Part shown: piece by piece, positions 52,432 to 60,014 of the stretch
How the letters are laid out: each line of letters begins with the position of its first letter
Numbering within the stretch: the first letter of the stretch is position 1
Source: Pseudomonas paeninsulae
GTDB taxonomy: Bacteria; Pseudomonadota; Gammaproteobacteria; Pseudomonadales; Pseudomonadaceae
DNA length: 64,000 nucleotides
Reading direction: 5' to 3'
NCBI RefSeq assembly: GCF_035621475.1
Contig: NZ_CP141799.1
Span: 3,894,501-3,958,500, forward strand
Position numbers and translations under genes: made by a program
The notes under the pieces: model-generated
Databases searched by the model: none
Seen by the model: only the letters and a program-made list of their open reading frames with translations
Told to the model about the DNA's origin: nothing

Positions 52432-53334
52432 GTGGTTACGAATTTACGCCAGATCGACCTCAACCTGCTGCTGGTGTTCGACGCCCTGATGCAGGAGCAG
52501 AATCTGACCCGCGCCGCACAGCGCCTGCACCTGAGCCAGTCAACGGTGAGCAACGCCCTGTCGCGCCTACGCCAGCAGCTCGGCGAGGAGCTGTTCCAGC
52601 GCACCGCACGAGGCATGACGCCTACCGCCCGCGCCCAGGTGCTGTACGTGCCGGTGCGCCAGGCCCTGCGCCTGCTGCAAAGTGGCTTGGGGCCCCAGGA
52701 GCGTTTCGACCCGCAGAGCGAGCACAGCTTCAGCCTGTCGCTGAACGACTATGCCCAGGCTGCCCTGCTGCCGCTGCTGCTCGAGCGCCTGGCCAAGTTG
52801 GCGCCGCGCGTGGAAATTCATGTACAGCCTGATGATGCGGACACGCTGATCCAGCGCCTGGAAAGCGGCACGCTGGACATGGCCATCGACTACCTGCACT
52901 TCGATGCCCCCGATCTGAACTACAGCCCCCTACAGGAAGAACAGCTGGTGGTGATCGGCCGCGTCGGTCACCCCGCCTTCGCCGGCGGACTGAGTCGGGA
53001 TGACTACCAGAGCGCCCGACACGTGTCGGTGCTACCACGTGCCGGGCGCGGCTCGCCCCTGGAAATCGTGCTCGGCTCAGCCAGGGTGCGTCGCCAGACG
53101 GCGCTGCATCTGCCCAACTACCTGCCTATCCCGGCGATCATTGGCCGAACAGACCTGCTCGGCACCGTGCCGAAACGGCTGGCCGAGGCATTCGCGCCCG
53201 TATACGCCTTGCAGATGGCGCCCCTGCCCTTCGACATGCCGCCCGTCCAGATCAGTCTGATCTGGCACCGGCAACAGGAACTCGACCCGGCACAGCGCTG
53301 GCTGCGGCAACAATTGAGTGACCTGCTCAGCTAG
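52432..53334 (+). CDS. LysR-family regulator
   Basis: The 300-aa LTTR has an N-terminal winged HTH (LRQIDLNLLLVFDALMQEQNLTRAAQRLHLSQSTVSNALSRLRQ, split by wording) and a C-terminal effector-binding domain beginning near SFSLSLNDYAQAALLPLLL. The pattern resembles the NodD/LinR/ToxR-like subgroup with the RQIDLNLL start. I chose the GTG at 52432 because it gives the canonical N-terminus. Readings that start further upstream run through the palindromic operator. It probably controls the divergent hydroxylase-SRPBCC gene and itself through the palindrome between them. Confidence 0.87.
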   Translation: MVTNLRQIDLNLLLVFDALMQEQNLTRAAQRLHLSQSTVSNALSRLRQQLGEELFQRTARGMTPTARAQVLYVPVRQALRLLQSGLGPQERFDPQSEHSFSLSLNDYAQAALLPLLLERLAKLAPRVEIHVQPDDADTLIQRLESGTLDMAIDYLHFDAPDLNYSPLQEEQLVVIGRVGHPAFAGGLSRDDYQSARHVSVLPRAGRGSPLEIVLGSARVRRQTALHLPNYLPIPAIIGRTDLLGTVPKRLAEAFAPVYALQMAPLPFDMPPVQISLIWHRQQELDPAQRWLRQQLSDLLS

Positions 53335-53518
53335 CAGCTGAGCCGTGGAAATCTTGCACACCGGCGGCGCACAAAGGTGTGCCTTGCCCAGCACCAGCGC
53401 AAGGCAATGATCCTACGGATTACGTCGTAAGCGCCTACTTGATCGCGGCGAAAACGCCGTCACAAAACAGCAATCAGATTGTCACATGCACTACATGGCA
53501 ACAGCCGAGACTGCTGCC

Positions 53519-54700
53519 ATGAACACACCACCGCTCTCTATCGCACTGATCACGGAAACCTTCACCCCGGAAATCAACGGCGTAGCCAATATTCTCGACC
53601 GCCTGGTCGATGGCTTGCGCGCACGCGGCCATCGCCTGCAACTGGTGCGCCCACGGCAGAGCAGCGATGACGGCCGCAACAGCGACGACCAGTTACTGCT
53701 GACCCGCGGCTGGTCGCTGCCCGGCTACCCCGGCTTGCAGTGGGGCCAGTCGTCACTGCACAAGCTACTGCGACGCTGGAAAAGGCAGCGCCCGGATGTG
53801 CTGTACATCGCCACCGAAGGCCCGCTCGGACTGTCCGCCCTGCGCGCCGCACGGCGCCTGCAGATTCCGGTGGTCAGCGGTTTTCACAGCAACTTCCAGC
53901 AGTACACCGGGCATTACGGCATCGCCCTGCTGACCCGCGCCCTGACCAACTACCTGCGCTGGTTCCACAACCGCTCGCAGATGACCCTGGTACCCAGCAC
54001 CAGCCAGCTGATCGAGCTGCAACGCCGCGGTTTCGAGCGCCTGGAGTTGCTCGCCCGCGGCGTCGATGGTCAGCTGTTCCACCCCGCCAAACGTTGCAAT
54101 AGCCTGCGCATGAGCTGGGGTCTGGCCGAGAGCGATATCGCCATCCTGCATGTCGGCCGCCTGGCAGCAGAGAAGAACCTGGCGCTCTTGGTTAAAAGCT
54201 TTCGCGCCCTGCAACAGGCCCACCCGCAGCAACGCCTGAAACTGATTCTGGTCGGCGACGGACCGCAGCGCGCCAGTCTGCAACAGCAGCTGCCAGAGGC
54301 GGTGTTCTGCGGCCTGCAGCGCGGCGAAGCACTAGCTGCGCACTACGCCTCGGGCGACCTTTTGGTATTTCCCAGCCTCTCGGAAACCTTCGGCAACGTG
54401 GTGCTCGAAGCCCTCGCCTCGGGCCTTGCCGTGGTCGCATTCGACCAGGCTGCGGCGGCGCAACATATCCGCCACGGCCATAACGGGGCCCTGGCCGTGG
54501 CGGGAGATGAGCAGGGCTTTATCGAAGCCGCCAGCTGGCTGCTGGAAGAACCGGAAAGCCTGCGCCGGGTGCGCCTGAATGCCCGGCAACACGCCTCGCG
54601 ACAAGGCTGGGAGAGCAGAGTCGAGCTATTCGAGCAGTACCTGCGCGCCGCCCTGCGGCTGACCGTCGAATTGCCCGCCGAGTGTTACGAGAGGGAATAA
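53519..54700 (+). CDS. Glycosyltransferase family 4 protein (GT-B)
   Basis: The 393-aa protein has the GT-B fold. The N-terminal IALITETFTPEINGVANILDRLVDGLRARGH is typical of the GtrB/MgtA-type alpha-mannosyl- or glucosyltransferases. The C-terminal half has HVGRLAAEKNL, LVGDGP and the E-x7-E motif in SLSETFGNVVLEALASGLAVVAFD. The acceptor is unknown: a glycolipid is likely by family. The ATG at 53519 gives the conserved start. An ATG 33 bases upstream has no ribosome site. It is transcribed alone. From memory, P. aeruginosa has a glycosyltransferase in the same neighbourhood. Confidence 0.85.
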   Translation: MNTPPLSIALITETFTPEINGVANILDRLVDGLRARGHRLQLVRPRQSSDDGRNSDDQLLLTRGWSLPGYPGLQWGQSSLHKLLRRWKRQRPDVLYIATEGPLGLSALRAARRLQIPVVSGFHSNFQQYTGHYGIALLTRALTNYLRWFHNRSQMTLVPSTSQLIELQRRGFERLELLARGVDGQLFHPAKRCNSLRMSWGLAESDIAILHVGRLAAEKNLALLVKSFRALQQAHPQQRLKLILVGDGPQRASLQQQLPEAVFCGLQRGEALAAHYASGDLLVFPSLSETFGNVVLEALASGLAVVAFDQAAAAQHIRHGHNGALAVAGDEQGFIEAASWLLEEPESLRRVRLNARQHASRQGWESRVELFEQYLRAALRLTVELPAECYERE

Positions 54701-54768
54701 GGCCACCGGCACACCCCAGCCCTCACGCCCATCTCTTTCCCCGCAGCCTCATCAAACTAAAAGCCCCA

Positions 54769-54876
54769 GTGTTGCCACGCTCTGCGTGGCAACACTGCTC
54801 TGGACGCTCTACGTCCGTCGTCCTGAGACGCGGGGCGTCTCTGGCGGCATGCTCACGCGGAGCGTAGGTACGATCA
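54769..54876. repeat. Multi-hairpin palindromic intergenic element
   Basis: Four consecutive small hairpins occur: GTGTTGCCACGC/GCGTGGCAACAC with TCT loop; GGACGC/ACGTCC; GAGACGC/GCGTCTC with GGG loop; and a degenerate CTCACGC/GCGTAGG. This composite pattern occurs as a dispersed repeat in several gammaproteobacterial genomes, from memory. Confidence 0.65.
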
Positions 54877-54896
54877 AGCAGAGCGCACCCGCACCG

Positions 54897-55000
54897 TAGG
54901 AGCGGCTGGGCGGCGTTACGCTTCAGGCGCGAAGCTTTGGCTGCGCCGCGAGCAGTTCGCGGTTGAATGACTGAGCGTCCCCCGCCTACGACAAGGGTGC
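54897..55000. repeat. REP-like element
   Basis: GTAGGAGCGGCTGGGCGGC followed by GCGCGAAGCTTTGGCTGCGCCGCGAGCAG is a degenerate Pseudomonas REP. The 430-base gap 54701-55130 holds this, the hairpin element and the OYE terminator, and no gene. Confidence 0.5.
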
Positions 55001-55059
55001 CCGATCAGGCCACCAGGTGGCGGCTAGCTTGCGCCGCTACCCCTGACTTTCTGCAAGGC

Positions 55060-55086
55060 GAAAAAAAGCCCCGATATGCCGGGGCT
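55060..55086 (-). terminator. Terminator of the OYE-family gene
   Basis: Read on the minus strand, AGCCCCG and CGGGGCT enclose a 6-base loop and are followed by a run of seven T. Confidence 0.88.
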
Positions 55087-55130
55087 GAGAGAGCGTTGCG
55101 CCGTTGTGCGGCGCACACCTAAAGCATGAA

Positions 55131-56240
55131 TCAGGCCAGCGTGGTCAGGGCGGCGCGGCTGAAAGGCAGGATGTCCTGCTCGCGGCCTTCGCGCACCTTG
55201 AGTGCCCAATCCGGGTCGACCAGCAGGGCGCGGCCCACGGCAACCAGGTCGAACTCCTGGTTGTTCAGGCGCTCCAGCAGGTTTTCCAGGCTGGCCGGCT
55301 CGGCGATCTTGTCGGTGTTGACCATGAACTGCAGGAACTCGCCGTCCAGGCCGACGCTGCCGACGGTGATGGTCGGCTTGCCGGTGAGCTTGCGCGTCCA
55401 GCCGGCCAGGTTCAGCTGCGAACCATCGAACTCCGGCTCCCAGAAACGCCGGGTCGAACAATGGAAGATATCCACACCAGCATCGCTGAGTGGCTTGAGA
55501 AAGGCTTCCAGAGCCTCCGGAGTTTCCACCAGACGCGCGCTGTAATCCTGCTGCTTCCACTGCGAGAAGCGAAAGATGATTGGGAAGTCCGGACCGACTG
55601 CCGCACGTACAGCCTGGACCAGCTCGATGGCAAAGCGCGAGCGCTGCGCCAGGTCGCCGCCGTATTCGTCGGTACGCTGGTTACTGCCTTCCCAGAAGAA
55701 CTGATCGACCAGGTAACCGTGGGCGCCGTGGATTTCCACGCCGTCCATGCCGATGCGCTGGGCATCCTTGGCGGCCTGGGCGAAGGCGGCGATAACTTCC
55801 TGGATATCGTCCTGGGTCATGCCGTGCACCACGACATTGCCGTCCTTGACTTTCTCACTCGGGCCATAACCCGGCACGGCAGCGTCCGGCTCGGTGCCGA
55901 GCTTGCGCACACTCCCCACGTGCCACAACTGCGGCACGATCTTGCCACCTTCGGCATGCACCGCTTCGACTACTTTCTGCCAGCCAGCCAAGGCGTCGTC
56001 GCCGTAGAAACGCGGCACATTGGGGTAACCGTTGGCGGCCTTGTGGCCGACGGTGGTGCCCTCGGTGACGATCAGGCCCACACCACCGGCGGCGCGGCGA
56101 CGGTAGTACTCGATTACCTTGCTGTCAGGTACGCCGCCCGGCGAAAAGGAACGGGTCATGGGCGCCATCACCACACGGGTCGGCAGCTCCAGCGCGCCCA
56201 GGCTGAAGGGTTGAAACAAGGCTTTTACCGGATCGTTCAT
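55131..56240 (-). CDS. Old yellow enzyme family NADH:flavin oxidoreductase (NemA-like)
   Basis: The 369-aa FMN-dependent reductase is a TIM barrel of the OYE family. RVVMAPMTRSFSPGGVPDSKVIEYYRRRA carries the FMN-binding start, QLWHVGSV is the next FMN contact, and EIHGAHGYLVDQFFWEGSNQRTDEYGG is the substrate/FMN segment with conserved H-G-A-H. VGRALLVDP is at the end. OYEs reduce activated alkenes and nitro compounds. The neighbouring TetR resembles NemR, and a 12-bp palindrome upstream of this gene (56262-56273) recurs upstream of that regulator, so the pair looks like a nemR-nemA type electrophile response. GAGG lies upstream of the ATG at 56240. Confidence 0.88.
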   Translation of the reverse strand: MNDPVKALFQPFSLGALELPTRVVMAPMTRSFSPGGVPDSKVIEYYRRRAAGGVGLIVTEGTTVGHKAANGYPNVPRFYGDDALAGWQKVVEAVHAEGGKIVPQLWHVGSVRKLGTEPDAAVPGYGPSEKVKDGNVVVHGMTQDDIQEVIAAFAQAAKDAQRIGMDGVEIHGAHGYLVDQFFWEGSNQRTDEYGGDLAQRSRFAIELVQAVRAAVGPDFPIIFRFSQWKQQDYSARLVETPEALEAFLKPLSDAGVDIFHCSTRRFWEPEFDGSQLNLAGWTRKLTGKPTITVGSVGLDGEFLQFMVNTDKIAEPASLENLLERLNNQEFDLVAVGRALLVDPDWALKVREGREQDILPFSRAALTTLA

Positions 56241-56261
56241 CGTCGTTCCTCTGCCGGCCAA

Positions 56262-56273
56262 ACGACCGGTCGT
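56262..56273. promoter_or_regulatory. Candidate TetR (NemR-like) operator upstream of the OYE gene
   Basis: ACGACCGGTCGT is a perfect 12-base palindrome, 22 bases before the OYE ATG. GACCGGTCGTCTC is shared exactly with the region upstream of the tetR gene. Confidence 0.72.
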
Positions 56274-56280
56274 CTCATCA

Positions 56281-56437
56281 AGAACCTGCTCAAAGCCTGC
56301 TGCGCGTCGGCCATGCTGCGTTGAAACCGAGCTCGGAATGCTCATTTACAGTCGTAAACTCGCGTGCGAGTCCAATCCGCTTCCTCGCCCGATTTCGCCC
56401 TGCCTGGCTCTAGCTCGCGGGCCTTTGAATAGGTTCT
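56281..56437. mobile_element. MITE-like element, 157 bp
   Basis: The ends are inverted repeats: AGAACCTGCTCAAAGCC at the left and GGCCTTTGAATAGGTTCT at the right, matching in about 14 of 17 positions. No gene is inside. The sequence is of a type I recall as repeated in Pseudomonas genomes. It lies between the tetR stop and the OYE promoter. No clear target-site duplication was seen. Confidence 0.6.
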
Positions 56438-56453
56438 ACGGTTTTTTAAAAAA

Positions 56454-57047
56454 TCAGGCCCGCAACAACAATTGCAAGCGCTGCATGAAGTCTTCGAGGG
56501 CACAGGTATTGTTCGCTACCTTCAGGCGCGTCAGGGCGCCCTGCCAGGCGCTGGTGATAAAGCTCGCCAGGCTGCGGCAATCCTCATTGGCGGCCAGCTC
56601 GCCCGCGCCCTGCGCCTGCTGCAGGCAGGCCTGCAACATGTCCGCAGAACGCTGCAAAATGGCGTCGACCTCGGCCCCAAGGGCTGGCGACAGTTCGGCC
56701 ATCTCGAAACTCAGGCTGCCGATAAAGCAGTGGTATTCGAGCTTTTCCTGCTGGGCAAAGTGCTCCACCAACTCACTGTAGTAACCGACGATGCGCGCGC
56801 GCGGGCTCAACGCCGAATTCGCCAACGCCTGGCTATAACGCTGCAAACGCGGGCCATACACCTGCTGCAAGGCCTGCAGGGCGAACTCTTCCTTGCTGGC
56901 GAAGTAGTGGTAGAAAGAGCCCTTGGGCACGCCGGCGGCCTGCACGATTTCTTGCACGCCAGCGCCGTGATAACCGCGACGGGTCATCACCTCGGCGCCT
57001 TTGGCGAGGATCAGGTCACGCTTGTCGAGTCGTTGGTTTGCGTTCAT
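56454..57047 (-). CDS. TetR-family regulator, NemR-like
   Basis: The 197-aa regulator has an N-terminal HTH (DLILAKGAEVMTRRGYHGAGVQEIVQAAGVPKGSFYHYFASKEEF, split by wording) and a ligand domain. The VPKGSFYHYF segment and the Cys in KLEYHCFIGSLSFEMAELSP (about residue 105) match NemR, whose equivalent Cys senses electrophiles and hypochlorous acid. It precedes the OYE-family gene on the same strand, with a MITE-like insert in the gap. An operator-like palindrome lies 13 bases before its ATG, so autorepression is expected. Confidence 0.85.
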   Translation of the reverse strand: MNANQRLDKRDLILAKGAEVMTRRGYHGAGVQEIVQAAGVPKGSFYHYFASKEEFALQALQQVYGPRLQRYSQALANSALSPRARIVGYYSELVEHFAQQEKLEYHCFIGSLSFEMAELSPALGAEVDAILQRSADMLQACLQQAQGAGELAANEDCRSLASFITSAWQGALTRLKVANNTCALEDFMQRLQLLLRA

Positions 57048-57059
57048 GCCGGCAAGGAT

Positions 57060-57071
57060 ATGACCGGTCGT
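57060..57071. promoter_or_regulatory. Candidate TetR (NemR-like) operator upstream of the tetR gene
   Basis: ATGACCGGTCGT differs from the palindrome at 56262 by one base, and the core GACCGGTC is perfect. It sits just upstream of the tetR start. Confidence 0.7.
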
Positions 57072-57228
57072 CTCGCCCCGCCCAGCACTATTGATTGGCG
57101 TGATAAGTGCTTACAACGGAGGAAGAAGGGACAGTCTGTAGCCGGATAAGCCACTGGACGCGGCGCAATCCGGGAAAGCGCTCCCGAATTGCGCTAGCGC
57201 TTATCCAAGCGAGGGAGCGTGAGGCTTT

Positions 57229-57711
57229 TCAGCTCAGGGCTTTTTCGATGGCCTGGATCAAGGCGGGGTCATCCGGCACTGTGCGTGGCGAGAAGCGCGC
57301 CAGCACCCGGCCGTCCTGACCAACCAGGAACTTCTCGAAATTCCAGCTGATGTCACCGGGGAACTCCGCGCCCTCACCCGCCAGCAGTCGGTACAGCGGA
57401 TGACGATCATGACCATTGACTTCAATTTTGCTGCCCAGAGGGAAGGTCACCCCATAGTTCAGGCTGCAAAACTCGCGAATGGCCTCTTCACTATCGGGCT
57501 CTTGTTCGGCGAACTGGTTGCACGGCAGGCCGAGCACGGTAAAACCTTGCGCGTGGTATTGCCGGTGGAGTTTTTCCAGCCCGGCGTACTGCGGAGTCAG
57601 GCCGCACTTGGAGGCGACGTTGACCACCAGCACAAGCTGCCCCTTGAATGGCGCCAGCGGCAGTTCCTGGCCATCCAACGCACGCAGCTTGAGGTCGTGA
57701 AAAGCACTCAT
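57229..57711 (-). CDS. Glutathione peroxidase family protein (Cys type)
   Basis: The 160-aa thiol peroxidase of the GPx family has the peroxidatic Cys36 in NVASKCGLTPQY (where animal enzymes have selenocysteine). LGLPCNQFAEQEPDS has the second Cys and catalytic Gln, and ISWNFEKFLVGQDG the Trp/Asn. It should reduce hydrogen and organic peroxides, probably with thioredoxin as donor rather than glutathione, given the second Cys. AAGGAG lies six bases before the ATG. Confidence 0.92.
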   Translation of the reverse strand: MSAFHDLKLRALDGQELPLAPFKGQLVLVVNVASKCGLTPQYAGLEKLHRQYHAQGFTVLGLPCNQFAEQEPDSEEAIREFCSLNYGVTFPLGSKIEVNGHDRHPLYRLLAGEGAEFPGDISWNFEKFLVGQDGRVLARFSPRTVPDDPALIQAIEKALS

Positions 57712-57755
57712 GACTAGCTCCTTGGGAACGCTTCAAATTACCGGCAAAGGACAAA

Positions 57756-57786
57756 AAAGGCGCCTCTATAGAAGGCGCCTTTCTTT
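57756..57786 (-). terminator. Terminator after slyD
   Basis: AAAGGCGCC and GGCGCCTTT pair around a 9-base loop, with A/T runs on both sides, so it can act in both directions. On the minus strand it follows slyD by 78 bases. Confidence 0.75.
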
Positions 57787-57863
57787 TTAACTCAGCTTAG
57801 CAGTCGGTGGCGCAGTTGCTACGACCATAAGTCGTATTGCGCGCTCGACATTGCGGCCGTGGA

Positions 57864-58349
57864 TCAATGCTGATGACCACCTTCGCCATGCACGTGACCA
57901 TGCGCAACTTCTTCTTCACTGGCGTCACGCACTTCGATCACTTTGACCTTGAAGTTCAGGCGCTGACCGGCCAGCGGGTGGTTGCCGTCGACGATCACGT
58001 CGTCGCCGTCCAAGTCGCGGACGGTGACGATCTGCATGCTGCCGTCCGGGCCGGATGCATGGAACTGCATGCCGACTTCCAGTTCGTCGACGCCTTCGAA
58101 CATGGTGCGATTGAGGGTCGCGACCAGCTCGGCGCTGTACTCGCCATAGGCATCTTCCGGCTCGACGGAGACATCCAGTTCGTCACCGGCCTGCTTGCCG
58201 AGCAGGGCTTTTTCCAGACCGGCGATGATGTTGCCGGCGCCTTGCAGGTAAACCAGCGGCGCGCCGCCAGCGGAGCTATCGATCACCTCACCGGCATCGT
58301 TGGTCAGGGTATAGTCGATAGAGACAGCCTTATTGGGGGCGATCAGCAT
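57864..58349 (-). CDS. slyD: SlyD-type FKBP peptidyl-prolyl isomerase
   Basis: The 161-aa protein has an FKBP domain interrupted by an IF (chaperone) domain. The FKBP start is IAPNKAVSIDYTLTNDAGEVIDSS, with PLVYLQGAGNIIAGLEKALLGKQAGD as the family core. The inserted IF segment (EYSAELVATLNRTMF to NHPLAGQRL) follows, and the tail HGHVHGEGGHQH is a His-rich metal-binding end. It accelerates proline isomerisation and may handle nickel. The ATG at 58349 starts the conserved domain. It is divergent from the DUF3565 gene. Confidence 0.9.
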   Translation of the reverse strand: MLIAPNKAVSIDYTLTNDAGEVIDSSAGGAPLVYLQGAGNIIAGLEKALLGKQAGDELDVSVEPEDAYGEYSAELVATLNRTMFEGVDELEVGMQFHASGPDGSMQIVTVRDLDGDDVIVDGNHPLAGQRLNFKVKVIEVRDASEEEVAHGHVHGEGGHQH

Positions 58350-58434
58350 GGGGCGAGACCTTTTGCATAGAAATAAAGAACGGACAAGTTTAACCAAGGG
58401 TGCGCGCGAAAGCGAACCCAGCCCTGACGGACGG

Positions 58435-58677
58435 ATGGACGCGGCCTTGGTGCGACTGATTGACTTTGGTCAGGACGCCGATGGTCATTGGCTGGCAATC
58501 TTGTCGTGTGGCCATACTCAGCACCTACGCCATCAGCCGCCCTGGCAAAATCGCGCTTGGGTGCTCGACGCCAAACAACGTATTACCCGCCTGGGCCAGC
58601 CGTTTGCCTGCGGCTGGTGCACGGCAGCTGTCAAACCCGACGCCGCCAACCCGAGCGATACAGACAAGGAGCGGTAA
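58435..58677 (+). CDS. DUF3565 protein
   Basis: The 80-aa protein has the DUF3565 pattern IDFGQDADGHWLAILSCGHTQHLRHQPPWQNRAWV and CGWCTAAV. The conserved Cys and His residues could bind a metal. Function unknown. It ends immediately before the ackA ATG, where the stop and AAGGAG of ackA overlap its end, suggesting co-transcription with ackA-pta. The start is the ATG at 58435. Other in-frame starts upstream add no conserved sequence. Confidence 0.83.
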   Translation: MDAALVRLIDFGQDADGHWLAILSCGHTQHLRHQPPWQNRAWVLDAKQRITRLGQPFACGWCTAAVKPDAANPSDTDKER

Positions 58678-59865
58678 ATGCCGGCACGCAATATCCTGGT
58701 AATCAACTGCGGCAGCTCGTCGATCAAGTTCGCCCTGGTCAATGAAGCCCACTCGCAATTTACCCTCAACGGCTTGGCCGAACGCCTCGGCAGCCATGAC
58801 GCGGTGCTGCACTGGCAGCGCGGCGGCGAGAAGGACAGCCTGCCGATCCCCTACGGCCTTCACCGCGCCGCGTTGGCCCAGTTACTGCCGCTGGCGCAGG
58901 ACGCCGCGGGCGGCAAGCTGCACGGTATCGGGCATCGGGTGGTGCATGGCGGCGAACGTTTCACCCGCGCCAGCCGTCTGGACGAATCCGTCCTGCAGGC
59001 CATCCGCGCCACCGCGCCGCTGGCGCCGCTGCACAACCCGGCCAATCTGCTGGGCATTGAGGCGGCGACCAGTCTGTTCCCCGGCCTGCCTCAGGTCGCG
59101 GTATTCGACACCGCCTTCCACCAGACCCTGCCCGAATATGCGTTTCGTTATGCCCTGCCGGACAACCTCTACCATGAGCACGGCGTGCGCCGTTATGGCT
59201 TCCACGGCACCAGCCACCGTTACGTCAGCCATCGCGCGGCCGAATTGGCCGGATTGATGGCCGGCGATAGCAGCTGGCTGGTGGCCCACCTGGGCAACGG
59301 CTGCTCGACCTGCGCCATCGTCAACGGTCAGAGCCGTGACACCAGCATGGGCTTGACCCCGTTGGAAGGCCTGGTGATGGGTACGCGCAGCGGCGATGTC
59401 GACCCCAACCTGCACAGCCACCTGGCTCGCACCCTGGGCTGGAGCCTGGAGCGCATCGACCAGTTGCTGAACAAGGAAAGCGGCCTGCTCGGCCTTTCCG
59501 GGCTGTCTAACGACATGCGCAGCCTTGAGCAGGCCCGCGAACAGGGCCATGCTGGCGCCACCCTGGCCATCGAGGTGTTCTGCTACCGCCTGGCCAAATC
59601 GCTCGCTGCCATGAGCTGCGCCCTGCCGCAGCTGGACGGGCTGATCTTCACCGGCGGCATCGGCGAGAACTCGCCATTGATCCGCAGCAAGACCGTGGCC
59701 CACCTCAAACTGTTCAACCTGGCCCTGGACAAGGAGGCCAACGCCCGCACCATCCGCGGCGCTGCGGGCTCGATCCAGGCCTATGGCCACCCGCGTGTGC
59801 TGGTGGTGCCGACCAACGAAGAACGGCAGATTGCCCTGGACACCCTGGCCCTGCTCGATAACTGA
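58678..59865 (+). CDS. ackA: Acetate kinase AckA
   Basis: The enzyme interconverts acetyl phosphate + ADP and acetate + ATP. The 395-aa protein has the ASKHA-fold signatures [16 protein letters not shown] at the start, [19 protein letters not shown] and [39 protein letters not shown] in the middle, and [10 protein letters not shown] near the end. The catalytic Arg and Asp are in these blocks. AAGGAG lies six bases before the ATG. pta follows after 149 bases, forming the Pta-AckA pathway. Confidence 0.96.
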   Translation: MPARNILVINCGSSSIKFALVNEAHSQFTLNGLAERLGSHDAVLHWQRGGEKDSLPIPYGLHRAALAQLLPLAQDAAGGKLHGIGHRVVHGGERFTRASRLDESVLQAIRATAPLAPLHNPANLLGIEAATSLFPGLPQVAVFDTAFHQTLPEYAFRYALPDNLYHEHGVRRYGFHGTSHRYVSHRAAELAGLMAGDSSWLVAHLGNGCSTCAIVNGQSRDTSMGLTPLEGLVMGTRSGDVDPNLHSHLARTLGWSLERIDQLLNKESGLLGLSGLSNDMRSLEQAREQGHAGATLAIEVFCYRLAKSLAAMSCALPQLDGLIFTGGIGENSPLIRSKTVAHLKLFNLALDKEANARTIRGAAGSIQAYGHPRVLVVPTNEERQIALDTLALLDN

Positions 59866-60014
59866 ATGCTTATGCCCGGGCAGGTAGGATTGATGAGCGC
59901 AGCGACGAAGCCCAACCTGCGCCCTCCCCAGCCCCGCCCCGGCCACGACCAACAGCGCCTGCTGCTCAGCGCCCACCTATCTGTAAGCGCTCGCCCAACA
60001 CGATTGGAGACTTC

